64,000 nucleotides of DNA from Sulfitobacter sp. 20_GPM-1509m (GCF_000620505.1 NZ_JIBC01000005.1:124001-188000); one strand, 5' to 3'. Positions 36,837 to 46,173 are shown, counted from the stretch's first letter. Notes: generated by a model from the letters alone, not told the origin. Numbers and translations are program-made.

Positions 36837-38210
36837 TTATTTCGTGCGCGCATCCGGTCCCTTGTCCAGATAGGCGCTGATCGGCGCCGGACGCGCGGGT
36901 GGCTGGCTGCGCAGCCGACCGATCCTGTCGACCGGAACGCCGGATTCGGCGGCCAGGACCTCGGCTCCGGCAAGCTGGCAATAGCGCCCCTGACACCGCC
37001 CCATGCCGACACGCGACAAGGATTTCGCGCGGTTCGCTTCGGGGCCGGACAGGGACAAGGTTGTGCGCAGGTCGCCCACGCTGATGCCTTCGCAGCGGCA
37101 CAGGACCGTGTCTGCGGGCAACGCACGGACCATCTGCGCAGGCCACGGAAACGCCCGCTGCATGGCGCTGGCAAAGCGTTGCATCCGGCGCAATTCCTTC
37201 AACGCGCGGCCCGTGTCGGGGGCAGCCATCCCGAGGTCCTGCAAACAGGCGCTGGCAGCGATTTTTCCGGCCAGTTCCGCGCCATCTGCGCCCAGTATCC
37301 GCATCCCGTCACCTGCCAGATACACGCCCGCAGCGGCACGGCCCATGGCATCTGCTTCGGGCAGCCATTGGTGATACACCTGATCCCAAGCCATTGAAAC
37401 ACCTGCAAGATCGGTGAGGTGTGTTTCGGCTCTGAGATGCCAGCCCAGGCCCACCATATCGCATGGCGTCGCGTGGTCACGCCCCCGCGCATCCTGCCAG
37501 TGGATCGCCGTCGGCCCCGTGCTGTCCGTCACGATCCGCGTCAGCGTGACGCCTGCGTGATAGCTGCGCCCCAGTCCCGCGCGCATCACCGCACCACGCA
37601 AAGTGACGCGGGGACGCGCCAGCGCCATGCCAAAGGCGCCCGCCGCCTGTGTGGTCAGCGGCGCGGTGTCCAGAACCGCCACAACCTGCGCACCTGCCTT
37701 GCGCAGTTGCGATGCAACCAACGTCAGCAATGGTCCCGATCCGGCCAGAACCATGCGCCGCCCCAGCGCCACGCCCTGCGATTTCAGCGCGATCTGCGTC
37801 GCGCCCAGTGAATAGACGCCGGCGCTTTGCCAGCCCGGAACCGGTGCCAGCCTGTCGGTGGCACCTGTCGCAAGGATCAGCTTGTCATATGCAATGGTCT
37901 CGACACCCTGCGGCCCCATTACCTGCGCCGTCTGCCCTTCCAATGCGACGACGGAACTGCGCGGATGATAGCTGAGTTGCCCCGCCTCAAGCATGCTGTC
38001 GAAACAGCCGTGCAGGGCGACGGCCTTGTTCGCCTCTGACCCGTACAGGGTCTGCGGCGGCCGCTTGAGCCCCTCGGGCGGGCGGCGATAGATCTGGCCA
38101 CCGGCCCTCGTACCTTCGTCCACGACAACGGGATGCAAGCCCGCTGCCACCAGCCGCTGCGCCGCACGGATACCTGCGGGGCCTGCGCCGACGATCAGCA
38201 CCCGTGTCAT
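36837..38210 (-). CDS. FAD-dependent oxidoreductase with C-terminal [2Fe-2S] site (HcnB / opine-oxidase alpha type)
   Basis: A 457-residue flavoprotein. It has an N-terminal FAD-binding GAGPAGIRAA, a central NAD-type fold with GSGPLLTLVA, and a C-terminal BFD-like [2Fe-2S] site with C371, C373, C406 and C411. This layout matches the alpha subunit of HcnABC, octopine/nopaline oxidase and D-hydroxyproline dehydrogenase. Such complexes oxidise C-N bonds of amino acids or opines and pass electrons to the respiratory chain. It overlaps the small [2Fe-2S] gene by 4 nt, as in those complexes. Confidence 0.92.
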   Translation of the reverse strand: MTRVLIVGAGPAGIRAAQRLVAAGLHPVVVDEGTRAGGQIYRRPPEGLKRPPQTLYGSEANKAVALHGCFDSMLEAGQLSYHPRSSVVALEGQTAQVMGPQGVETIAYDKLILATGATDRLAPVPGWQSAGVYSLGATQIALKSQGVALGRRMVLAGSGPLLTLVASQLRKAGAQVVAVLDTAPLTTQAAGAFGMALARPRVTLRGAVMRAGLGRSYHAGVTLTRIVTDSTGPTAIHWQDARGRDHATPCDMVGLGWHLRAETHLTDLAGVSMAWDQVYHQWLPEADAMGRAAAGVYLAGDGMRILGADGAELAGKIAASACLQDLGMAAPDTGRALKELRRMQRFASAMQRAFPWPAQMVRALPADTVLCRCEGISVGDLRTTLSLSGPEANRAKSLSRVGMGRCQGRYCQLAGAEVLAAESGVPVDRIGRLRSQPPARPAPISAYLDKGPDARTK

Positions 38211-38521
38211 GGCGCGTCACCGGTTGCGGGCCATGCATCCGTCGCGGCGGAGCGCAGACGCATGCCCGCTTGCAGCGCGGTCGAGCACGCCCGCAGGCGC
38301 ACGCCGTCCTCCTGCCATATCCAGCAGTCCTGACAGGCGCCCATCAGGCAAAAGCCGGACCGCTGTTCGGGGCCGAATTCGGCCTGTCGCAAGGCGCCGC
38401 GTTCCGCCAGAATCGCCGTCAGCACCGTGTCCCCTTCCAGCCCCGTCAACACCGCGCCGTCGAAGGTGAACGACACCTTCGGGCGCGATGCCTCGGCCAG
38501 CCGGACAAGCCGTCCTGTCAT
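38207..38521 (-). CDS. Small (2Fe-2S)-binding protein (HcnA / opine-oxidase gamma type)
   Basis: A 104-residue ferredoxin-like protein with four Cys in the plant-type spacing CX4CX2C...C (C58, C63, C66, C79; GFCLMGACQDC, then RACS). It matches the small gamma subunit (HcnA, OoxA-type) of heterotrimeric dye-linked dehydrogenases and should carry electrons to the FAD alpha subunit encoded next. It overlaps both neighbours by 4 nt (ATGA at hyuB's end). Confidence 0.93.
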   Translation of the reverse strand: MTGRLVRLAEASRPKVSFTFDGAVLTGLEGDTVLTAILAERGALRQAEFGPEQRSGFCLMGACQDCWIWQEDGVRLRACSTALQAGMRLRSAATDAWPATGDAP

Positions 38522-40503
38522 TCTGCGGCCTCTTTGCGGGGGGCCGCATGGGGCAACGCGGGGAACCGTTCGCAGACCTCGGCGAAGGCTGCAGTGACAC
38601 CTTCGGGCCCTCTGCGGCCTTTCATCCGGCGGAAAATCTCGGTCTTGGTGAAGAACCGCCAGTGGATCGGCAGGTCCGCCAAAATTTGCGTCAACAGGTC
38701 ATAGGCCGCATCGGTCCACTGTGCCTCGTAACCGTTGCGCTCGGGGCCAAAGTGGAAATGCTGGGTGTGGGGCGTCATGGACGCGCGCAGTGCTGTGGTC
38801 GCGTCCTCGTCCACCACGCCGTCGGTGATGACCACGCCATAGTCGCGGCGCGCGGCATCGACCGAGACATAGCCGCCGACGACATCCCGCGCGACCCGTT
38901 CCACAGGCCGTTGCAGCGGATCACCCCGCCCGCCGCCACCGGCCGAGCGGATTTCAAGCACGTCGCCCGGTTCCAGAATTGCGGTATCGACGTTGCCCAA
39001 GGGCCGCGCCTGTGGCGTGCCGGGGTTGATCATCATGTCGGACAGACCTGCCGCATGGCCGCCAAGAGTACCCCACGGGCGAAAGAACGACCGGTCGCGG
39101 TTGCGTGCGGTGATGCGCGTGTCCGGGGAAAAGACCCGGAACGCCATTTCGGTCGCCAGCCCGCCGCGCCAGTACCCTGCCCCGCCGCTGTCCTGGGCCA
39201 GACCGTATTTCACGAATTCTACCGGCACCTCGGTCTCGGTGATCTCGATGGGTGTGTTTTTCAGGTAAGCGGCATCCGCACCCGACCCGTTCGATCCGTC
39301 GCGATGCGGCATCCCGCCACCGCCACCGACCACCGGATTGACGGCGGCAATCACCGTCTTCTGCGTACGCTCGTCGCGGGTCATCACGTTGACGATGCAG
39401 TTGTTGCCAGCAGGCGCTGCGGGCATCCGGTCGGGAACAGCCTGCGAGAACGCTCCGAAGATCACCGACCGCAGTCGCGCGCAGGTCAGCGACCGCATCC
39501 CCACGGCGGCAGGTTCAACCGGGTTAAGAACGGTGCCTTCGGGTGCAATGCAGGTAAAGGGCCGCGTCATGCCCGAATTCAGCAACAGACGCGGGTTGAG
39601 CGTGTAAAGCACATAATAGACCCCCACCAGCAGGATGGTGTGGCGCGGGTTGCCGCCCGACGGCACGTTCAGCGACGACGCCAGTTGCGGGTCCGATCCG
39701 GTAAAGTCCAGCACGGCGCTGTCATCGGTGATCTGCAGCGTCAGCTTCAGGCGGCAGGGGTTCGCCTCGTCGCTGTCTTCGTCGGCGTAGTCGGCAAAGA
39801 CATATTCGCCGTCAGGGATTGCCCGCAGAATGTCACGCGCCTGCGCTTCGGATTGATCCATCAGCGCGCTGACGCCTTGCAGGAACCCGGTCTTGCCAAA
39901 GCGCGCGATCATCGCCTGCACCTTGCGTTCGCCGGTGCTGAGCGCGCCAGCCAGTGCCTTGATGTCACCGATGTTCAGCGCGGGCTTGCGCACGTTGGTT
40001 TCCATGATCCGCAGGATTTGCGGATCAAAGACGCCCTCGTTCACCAGTTTCATCGGGGGAAAGCGGATGCCTTCCTGATGAATCTCGGTCAGCGAACGGG
40101 ACAGCGATGCAGGCACGGCACCGCCCATGTCGGTGTTGTGGATGTGCCCGCCCGCAAAGGCCACGATTTCGTCACCGTCAAAGATCGGACGCCACAGGTG
40201 CGTGTCCGGTGTGTGGGTGGCCACATGGCCAGAATAGGGATCATTGGTAAACGCCACATCGCCGGGGCGGTAGTCGTCCACCATTTCAATAGCCGGTCCG
40301 TGCGACAGGCCAGGATACCACGTCGCACCCAGATCCATCGGAACGGCAAAGGTTTCACCGATCCTGTCCATCAACAGGACCGTAAAGTCCTGCGTTTCCT
40401 TGACAAAGGCGGAATGCGCGGTGCGGTGCAGGGTGTGCGCCATGTTTTCGGCAGCGGCGCGCGCGTGGTTGGCCAGCACCTGAAGGGTCATTTGGTCAGA
40501 CAT
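38518..40503 (-). CDS. Hydantoinase B / oxoprolinase family protein
   Basis: A 661-residue HyuB-type protein. It has the N-terminal VLANHARAAAENM, the FTNDPYSGHVATHTPD and GGHIHNTDMGG segments and the glycine-rich GGGGGMPHRDG and SAGGGGRGDP loops. HyuAB proteins hydrolyse ATP-dependently the ring amides of 5-oxoproline, N-methylhydantoin and related lactams, or carboxylate acetone. It overlaps hyuA by 8 nt and the [2Fe-2S] gene by 4 nt, so the hyu and hcn-type genes are one operon. Confidence 0.94.
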   Translation of the reverse strand: MSDQMTLQVLANHARAAAENMAHTLHRTAHSAFVKETQDFTVLLMDRIGETFAVPMDLGATWYPGLSHGPAIEMVDDYRPGDVAFTNDPYSGHVATHTPDTHLWRPIFDGDEIVAFAGGHIHNTDMGGAVPASLSRSLTEIHQEGIRFPPMKLVNEGVFDPQILRIMETNVRKPALNIGDIKALAGALSTGERKVQAMIARFGKTGFLQGVSALMDQSEAQARDILRAIPDGEYVFADYADEDSDEANPCRLKLTLQITDDSAVLDFTGSDPQLASSLNVPSGGNPRHTILLVGVYYVLYTLNPRLLLNSGMTRPFTCIAPEGTVLNPVEPAAVGMRSLTCARLRSVIFGAFSQAVPDRMPAAPAGNNCIVNVMTRDERTQKTVIAAVNPVVGGGGGMPHRDGSNGSGADAAYLKNTPIEITETEVPVEFVKYGLAQDSGGAGYWRGGLATEMAFRVFSPDTRITARNRDRSFFRPWGTLGGHAAGLSDMMINPGTPQARPLGNVDTAILEPGDVLEIRSAGGGGRGDPLQRPVERVARDVVGGYVSVDAARRDYGVVITDGVVDEDATTALRASMTPHTQHFHFGPERNGYEAQWTDAAYDLLTQILADLPIHWRFFTKTEIFRRMKGRRGPEGVTAAFAEVCERFPALPHAAPRKEAAE

Positions 40504-42562
40504 CGGATTGCTCCACGAGGCTAAGGTGAATGTTCAGATGGGCGTCGACGTGCGCGCGTGCGCCCGGCGGCACGGCAAAGGTCGTGTCCTCCTGCGCCAC
40601 AATTGCGGGGCCGTCGAACACCGCACCGCCGCCCAGTTGGGCGCGGTTGTAGATCGGGACATCACGCCAGCCGTTGATCCAGACCGGCACATGACGGTCC
40701 GCGGTGGCCTGTTCATGCGTGGCTTGCGACACCGGGAACGTGGGCTTTGGCGCGCCCCCGAGTGCGGAAAGGCGCAGGTTGACCAGCTCGACCTTTCCGT
40801 CGGGGTCTTCGAAGTCGTAGATGCGTTTGTGGGTTTCGTGAAAGGCCGCCGCGATCTGGTCGACCGAGCCCAGCCAGTCGGGCGACAGCGCCACTTCGAT
40901 CTCGAAACTCTGGCCTGCATAGCGCATGTCTGCGGACAATCGCAGATCGGCTGTGCCATCAAAACCCTGAGCGGCCAGCCATGCGCGGCCTTCGTCCGCC
41001 AGCGCGGCAAAGTCCTGTTTGAGCTGCGGCAGCGTCGCCGCCTCAAGCGGAGCATAGACCGTGCGGATGAAATCGCCGCGCAGGTCGGCCACCAGACCCC
41101 CCAGCGCCGACACCACACCGGGGCGACGTGGAGCGATCACGCGGGACATACCCAGTTCCTGTGCCAGAAACGCGCCCAGCATCGGGCCGCCGCCACCAAA
41201 GGGCATGAGTGCAAAGTCCCGCAAATCCACGCCCGCGCGCGAACACAGTTTTTCCACCTCGACGAACATTTCGGACACGGCGATGTCGATGATCGCCTGT
41301 GCCGTTTCCTCGACGCTGCGGCCCAGTTGGTCGGCCAGCACACCCACGGCCTGACGCGCCAGATCGACGTTCATGCGCAACTGGCCATAGGCCATTTCCG
41401 AATGCCCCAGCCAGCCGCACACCGCCAGTGCATCGGTCACCGTTGCATCGGTGCCGCCACGGCCATAGCAGGCCGGACCGGGGTTTGATCCCGCGGATTC
41501 AGGACCGACGCGCAACACGCCAAGTGCGCCCAGCGTGGCAATCGACCCGCCGCCGATGCCGATCGAGCTGACAGAGACCGACGGGATGTGCAGCGGAAAT
41601 TCTCCGACTTGTTCATCCGTGCCATATTGCACTTCGCCGTCCACGATCAGCGCAAAGTCCGCCGAGGTGCCGCCAATGTCCAGCGTCAGCACCCGCGCTT
41701 CGCCCGCCTGGCGTGCCAGCCACGACGCGCCGATAACTCCCGAGGCGGTGCCGGACAGCAACATTGACACACAGTCGCGCCGCCCCTGCCCCGCGCTCAT
41801 CAAACCACCGTTCGATCGTGTCAGCATAGCCTTGGCCGGAACGCCCTGAGCGTCCAGTCGGCTTTCCAGCGCGGTCAGATACCCCGCAACGCGCGGGTGC
41901 ACATAGCCGTTCAGGATCGCGGTCGAGGTGCGTTCATATTCGCGGATCACCGGCCAGACCTCGGACGAGGTGAAAACGAACATCTCGGGCGTGGCCACTT
42001 CGATCATCGCCTTGACCGCTGCCTCTTGGGTGGTGTCGCGCCAACTGTGCAACAGGGCCACGATCACGCCATCCGCGCCGGCTGCCTGCGCCTGACGCGC
42101 GGCGTCGGCGACCGAGGCGGCATCGGGCGCCAGCGCTTCGGACCCGTCGGCGCGCATCCGCACCGGCACGCCGAACACCATGTCACGGCCAATCAGCGGA
42201 TCGGGCCGGTGGCAGAACAGCGAATACATATCCGGCATCCGCAACCGCGCCAGCTCGATCACGTCTTCGAAACCTGCATTGGTGATCAGCGCCAGTTTGG
42301 CGCCCTTGCGCTGGATGATCGTGTTGATCCCGACCGTGGTGCCGTGCACGAACCGCGTGACATATGCCGGGTCCAGCCCCTCGCGTTCGGCCAGCAGGCG
42401 CAGGCCGTCCAGCAGTTCGGCCCCCGGATCATCAGGTGTCGTCAGCACCTTGAGCGACGCAACGCGGCCTGACACGGTTTCAAGCGCGCAGAAATCCATG
42501 AAAGTGCCGCCGATATCGACCCCGATCTTCCAATCGGGTTTGGGCTGTGTTGCGCCATCCAT
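40496..42562 (-). CDS. Hydantoinase A / oxoprolinase family protein
   Basis: A 688-residue HyuA-type protein of the actin-like ATPase fold. The phosphate-binding IGVDIGGTFMDF is at the N-terminus, and a second DIGGTSADF plus GIGGGSIATL occur later. It pairs with HyuB for ATP-driven ring opening of a lactam/hydantoin or for a carboxylation. It is the first gene of operon B; a LysR-type palindrome is centred 96 nt upstream of the start. Confidence 0.94.
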   Translation of the reverse strand: MDGATQPKPDWKIGVDIGGTFMDFCALETVSGRVASLKVLTTPDDPGAELLDGLRLLAEREGLDPAYVTRFVHGTTVGINTIIQRKGAKLALITNAGFEDVIELARLRMPDMYSLFCHRPDPLIGRDMVFGVPVRMRADGSEALAPDAASVADAARQAQAAGADGVIVALLHSWRDTTQEAAVKAMIEVATPEMFVFTSSEVWPVIREYERTSTAILNGYVHPRVAGYLTALESRLDAQGVPAKAMLTRSNGGLMSAGQGRRDCVSMLLSGTASGVIGASWLARQAGEARVLTLDIGGTSADFALIVDGEVQYGTDEQVGEFPLHIPSVSVSSIGIGGGSIATLGALGVLRVGPESAGSNPGPACYGRGGTDATVTDALAVCGWLGHSEMAYGQLRMNVDLARQAVGVLADQLGRSVEETAQAIIDIAVSEMFVEVEKLCSRAGVDLRDFALMPFGGGGPMLGAFLAQELGMSRVIAPRRPGVVSALGGLVADLRGDFIRTVYAPLEAATLPQLKQDFAALADEGRAWLAAQGFDGTADLRLSADMRYAGQSFEIEVALSPDWLGSVDQIAAAFHETHKRIYDFEDPDGKVELVNLRLSALGGAPKPTFPVSQATHEQATADRHVPVWINGWRDVPIYNRAQLGGGAVFDGPAIVAQEDTTFAVPPGARAHVDAHLNIHLSLVEQSDV

Positions 42563-42649
42563 AATAACGTCCTTTCGTCAGGTTCGATGCGTTCCCGCTC
42601 AAACCATCAGAAAGTGCGGCAGGGGTCCAAGACCTATGCAGGGGCAGAC

Positions 42650-42666
42650 CATAAGTCGGACTTATG
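42650..42666. promoter_or_regulatory. LysR-type operator upstream of hyuA: CATAAGTCGGACTTATG
   Basis: A perfect 8-bp inverted repeat with one central base (CATAAGTC-G-GACTTATG), containing T-N11-A. It overlaps the LysR stop codon (42662-42664) and lies 88-104 nt upstream of the hyuA start. The near-identical copy at 43567-43583 argues for one shared regulator. Confidence 0.85.
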
Positions 42667-43558
42667 ACTTGGAGGGCAGCCGCTCTGCGCAAACTTTGCG
42701 AATCTCGTCGCGCATTCCCTCTTCGGCGCGCGACAGGGTTTTGCCGGTCAAGGTCAGCAAGGACAAAGGCAGCTTTGGGCTGTCTTTCAACGGACGGCTG
42801 GTGACGCCCTGGAACTGGTGCCAGGGCATCAGCGCATCGACCACTGCAACGCCCAACCCGGCCTGAACGAAACCCACCGCCGAAATCGACACCTCGATCT
42901 CGAGCTGGGCAGAAAAATCCAGCCCCTGCGCCCGCGCGGCCTTGTCCAACTCGACCCTTGGACGGGTCGGGCTGCGATAGGAGATAACCGTTTCCGCTTG
43001 CAGGTCTGCAAAGGACACCGTGTCCTGGTCGACCAGTTGATGGTCATTGGGCAGCAGACAGCAAAAGGTGGTGACGCCCAGACGTTCGACCATGATGTCG
43101 GGTGTCATCTGGTCGTCCATCGCCATCGCAAAGGCCGCATCGCCCGCGCGCAACAACGCGATCAGCGACGTGATGGGAGCCACGTGCGAGCGCAGCAGAA
43201 CGTCAGGATATCCGGCACGGTAGCGGGCCAGAATATCGGGCAGCAACGACATCGCAGGCGGCACCGACGCGGCGACCCGCACCACCCCCGCCCGTCCCAG
43301 TCGCAAGTCCTGCGTCTTGCGCCGCAGCCCTTCAAGACCCGCAAACAGCCGCTCGGCCTCGGCGTGGATTTCCAGCGCCTCGGCGGTGGGTCGCAGCCGG
43401 CCCTTTTCGCGGTCGAACAGCTTGAACCCCAGTTCGTCCTCGCAATGCAGCAAGATCTGGCTGAGCGCGGGCTGTGAGATGTTCAGCGACTGCGCTGCCC
43501 CGGTCACCGTTCCCACCCGCATCACGGCGGTGAACACTTCAAGCTGTCGTGCGCGCAT
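42662..43558 (-). CDS. LysR-family transcriptional regulator
   Basis: A 298-residue LysR regulator. The N-terminal winged HTH (TGAAQSLNISQPALSQILLHCE at about residues 18-40) is followed by a two-lobe effector-binding domain. It is transcribed toward hyuA. Both ends of the gene carry the palindrome CATAAGTYNGACTTATG, at the 3' end upstream of hyuA and just before its own start. It therefore very probably controls itself, the hyu operon and the divergent FAD oxidoreductase. Confidence 0.94.
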   Translation of the reverse strand: MRARQLEVFTAVMRVGTVTGAAQSLNISQPALSQILLHCEDELGFKLFDREKGRLRPTAEALEIHAEAERLFAGLEGLRRKTQDLRLGRAGVVRVAASVPPAMSLLPDILARYRAGYPDVLLRSHVAPITSLIALLRAGDAAFAMAMDDQMTPDIMVERLGVTTFCCLLPNDHQLVDQDTVSFADLQAETVISYRSPTRPRVELDKAARAQGLDFSAQLEIEVSISAVGFVQAGLGVAVVDALMPWHQFQGVTSRPLKDSPKLPLSLLTLTGKTLSRAEEGMRDEIRKVCAERLPSKS

Positions 43559-43566
43559 GGCACCCC

Positions 43567-43583
43567 CATAAGTTCGACTTATG
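43567..43583. promoter_or_regulatory. LysR-type operator between lysR and the divergent oxidase: CATAAGTTCGACTTATG
   Basis: A perfect 7-bp inverted repeat (CATAAGT-TCG-ACTTATG) with T-N11-A spacing, 9-25 nt upstream of the LysR start and about 80 nt upstream of the divergent oxidase. It differs from the 42650 copy at one position of 17. Confidence 0.85.
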
Positions 43584-43664
43584 ACCTATATCATATCCGG
43601 TCTTTGACGCGGAGCCACCCCATGCGGTCTGATGCTGAAACCAAGTCGTGAAAAGGGGCAAGCC

Positions 43665-44771
43665 GTGGATGTGATCGTTTTGGGTGGAGGGTTGATGGGC
43701 ACAAGTGCCGCGTTTTTCCTGGCCCGTCGCGGCATCGCTGTCACGCTGGTTGAGCCCAACGCCATCGGCGCGGGTGCCACCACAGCGTCCTTTGGCAATA
43801 TCCGGCGCACGGGGCGCTATCTGCCGCAACTGCCGCTGGCCCATCGGTCGCGGGCGCTGTGGGCGCAAACCGAAACATTGCTGGGCCGCGATGTCGAATT
43901 TCGCGCCACCGGCCACGTCCGCCTGATCTTTGATGATAAAAGCCGTGCCGACATGCGCCGGTTTGCAGAGGCCGCCGCGCCCTGGGGGCTGACGCTGGAA
44001 GAGCTGAACGCCACAGAGCTGCGCCGCCGCTTTCCAGGCCTGGGTCAGGATGCCATCGGCGCATCGTTCTCGCCAAATGACGGGTCGGCCAACCCGCGAC
44101 TGGTCGCGCCGGCCTTTGCCGATGCGGCTGCGCGGTTGGGGGCGCATATTCTGCCACACATAAAGGTGCAGGCGATCGCCAGGACTGATACCGGTTTTGC
44201 CGTGCAGACCAGCCTTGGCACATTGGAAAGCGCGATATTGCTGAACTGTGCCGGAGCATCGGGCAAGGCAATTGCCGCGCAGTTCGGCGAAGACGTGCCG
44301 TTGACCATGCATGGCCCGCAAATGGGTGTGACCGAACCGCTGCCCCACCGTATCCTGCCGGTTGTGGGAATGTGGTCGCAGGACATAGGAGCCTATTTGC
44401 GTCAGGTCGAACGGGGCAATGTCGTCTTTGGCGGCGGTGTGACCCGCACGTCGGTTGATCCGCTTACAGGCCATGCCAAGGCAGATCCGCGCCTGCTGGC
44501 GCAGCAATTGAAAACGGTTGTCCGTCTGGTTCCTGCCCTGCGGGACGTAGCCGTGATCCGGCAATGGTCCGGCTGCGAAGGGTATGTCGCGGATGATCTG
44601 CCGATCATGGGCCCATCGGGCACGACGCCGGGACTGTTCCACGCCTTCGGCTTTTGCGGCCACGGGTTTCAGCTGGGTCCCGGCGTTGGCGATGCGATGG
44701 CCGAGCTGATCGCGACGGGCACCTGCGATACGCCGCTGGCGCCCTTCGATATCAAGCGGTTTGCGGCGTGA
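43665..44771 (+). CDS. FAD-dependent amino-acid/opine oxidoreductase (DAO fold; possible beta subunit)
   Basis: A 368-residue DAO-family flavoprotein. It has the FAD-binding VLGGGLMGTSAAFFLARRG and TASFGNIRR near the start, and the C-terminal GLFHAFGFCGHGFQLGPGVG typical of glycine/sarcosine/hydroxyproline-type dehydrogenases. It resembles the HcnC / opine-oxidase beta subunit, the partner missing from operon B. Start: a GTG at 43665 with AAGGGG upstream fits better than an in-frame ATG at 43632 with no Shine-Dalgarno. It shares the LysR operator region. Confidence 0.88.
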   Translation: MDVIVLGGGLMGTSAAFFLARRGIAVTLVEPNAIGAGATTASFGNIRRTGRYLPQLPLAHRSRALWAQTETLLGRDVEFRATGHVRLIFDDKSRADMRRFAEAAAPWGLTLEELNATELRRRFPGLGQDAIGASFSPNDGSANPRLVAPAFADAAARLGAHILPHIKVQAIARTDTGFAVQTSLGTLESAILLNCAGASGKAIAAQFGEDVPLTMHGPQMGVTEPLPHRILPVVGMWSQDIGAYLRQVERGNVVFGGGVTRTSVDPLTGHAKADPRLLAQQLKTVVRLVPALRDVAVIRQWSGCEGYVADDLPIMGPSGTTPGLFHAFGFCGHGFQLGPGVGDAMAELIATGTCDTPLAPFDIKRFAA

Positions 44772-44773
44772 TG

Positions 44774-46099
44774 TCAGAATTTCGACACCTTGCCCCATTG
44801 CGATTTGTCAAAGCGGTTCAGCTTGTACTGCACGGTTTCGGTGATCGGGTCGCGATTCAGCACCAGATCAGCCACCAAACGCCCCACGCCCGGGCCGATG
44901 CCAAAGCCATGGCCCGACAGGCCCGCCGCCAGCGTCAACCCCGGCACGCCGATGTCGGGATCGATCACCGGCACTCCGTCGGGGGTGCTGTCGATGTAAC
45001 CCGCCCAGCTTTGACGCATCCCGATATCTTTCAATGCAGGCAACAAGGCACGGGCGCGGCGCAACGCCTCGTCCACATGTGCCTTGGACGGGCGCGGGTC
45101 CAGAATACGGGTGCGTTCCATCGGGGTCTGTTGATCCAGCGCCCAGATCGCGCGGGTCTCGAATGCTGCCTTCCACGCCTGCAGGCCACCGGGCGACAGG
45201 GACTTCCAGCGTTTGGCGAACATCGGCAGGAAATGTTTGGCGCCTGCGATCATCCGCAGCGTCGGATCGAAATGGCTGCGGCCCGACACGGCCACCGTAT
45301 AGCCGCCGTCACTTCGGCGCGTGACCGACGCTGCCGCCGTGTGCAGCGCATCGGGCAAATCCTTGGGCACCGGGTTCAGCGAGAGGATCGAGCTGCGGAC
45401 AGAGGCCTGAGGGAAGAAAATGCCCGACTGGTGCAGAAAGCTGCCCGCCCATGCGCCGCCCGACAGCACCACATTCGATGTCTTGATCGTGCCGCGTTCG
45501 GTCACAACCGTCGACACCGCCCCCGCGCTGGTTTCGATCCCGCGCGCGGCGCAATTCTGAACCACTGTCGCACCGTGCTTGATGGCCCCTTGGGCGATCA
45601 GCGGTGCGGCGCGCGACGGGTCGGCAATGCCGTCCGTCGGCGACCAGACACCGCCCAGCCACGACTGGCCTGTCGCAGACCCGCGCGCCGTCGCCTCGGT
45701 GCGGTCCAGCATACGCGTGTCCACACCTTCGCCGCGCGCGAAGCGGCCCCAGTTGGCCCAACCGTCCAGTTCGGACTGGTCATTGGACAGATACAGCAAG
45801 CCACAGCGCCGAAAGCCCAAATCATCGCCAATGTCTTCGGCCATCTCCTCCCACAGCCCCAGGCTTTTGGTCGACAGCGGCAATTCCCGCGCATCACGGT
45901 TTTGCTGACGGCACCAGCCCCAGTTGCGGCTGGATTGTTCGGCCCCGACACGCCCCTTTTCCAGCAACACCACACGCAGTCCGGCGCGCGACAGCCAATA
46001 GGCGGCACTGACCCCGACAATGCCGGCGCCGATCACCACACAATCGGCATGTTCGGGCAAAGTTTCGTGTGTTTCTATGTGCATCAAGGGCGCGGGCAT
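44774..46099 (-). CDS. FAD-dependent amino-acid/amine oxidoreductase (DAO fold)
   Basis: A 441-residue flavoprotein with the FAD-binding VIGAGIVGVSAAYWLSRAG, SSRNWGWCRQQ (FAD-contact region of this subgroup) and a C-terminal AAGLSGHGFGIGPGVG. It likely oxidises an amine or D-amino acid, producing an imine and reducing FAD. The ATG at 46099 follows CGGAGAA; the frame stays open further upstream without family sequence. It converges on the neighbouring oxidase with 2 nt between stops and is divergent from the Lrp gene. Confidence 0.88.
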   Translation of the reverse strand: MPAPLMHIETHETLPEHADCVVIGAGIVGVSAAYWLSRAGLRVVLLEKGRVGAEQSSRNWGWCRQQNRDARELPLSTKSLGLWEEMAEDIGDDLGFRRCGLLYLSNDQSELDGWANWGRFARGEGVDTRMLDRTEATARGSATGQSWLGGVWSPTDGIADPSRAAPLIAQGAIKHGATVVQNCAARGIETSAGAVSTVVTERGTIKTSNVVLSGGAWAGSFLHQSGIFFPQASVRSSILSLNPVPKDLPDALHTAAASVTRRSDGGYTVAVSGRSHFDPTLRMIAGAKHFLPMFAKRWKSLSPGGLQAWKAAFETRAIWALDQQTPMERTRILDPRPSKAHVDEALRRARALLPALKDIGMRQSWAGYIDSTPDGVPVIDPDIGVPGLTLAAGLSGHGFGIGPGVGRLVADLVLNRDPITETVQYKLNRFDKSQWGKVSKF

Positions 46100-46173
46100 G
46101 AAGTTCTCCGATTTGTTGCCAAAACTTACGCCACCCTGTTCAACCACTTGTGCCGGATGTCGGCCTGCAAACA

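Noticed and set aside
38488-40524. 678-residue plus-strand open frame
   Set aside because: It is antisense to hyuB, which has full family motifs. The frame is Arg/His/Gln-rich with no family pattern, the usual shadow in GC-rich DNA.
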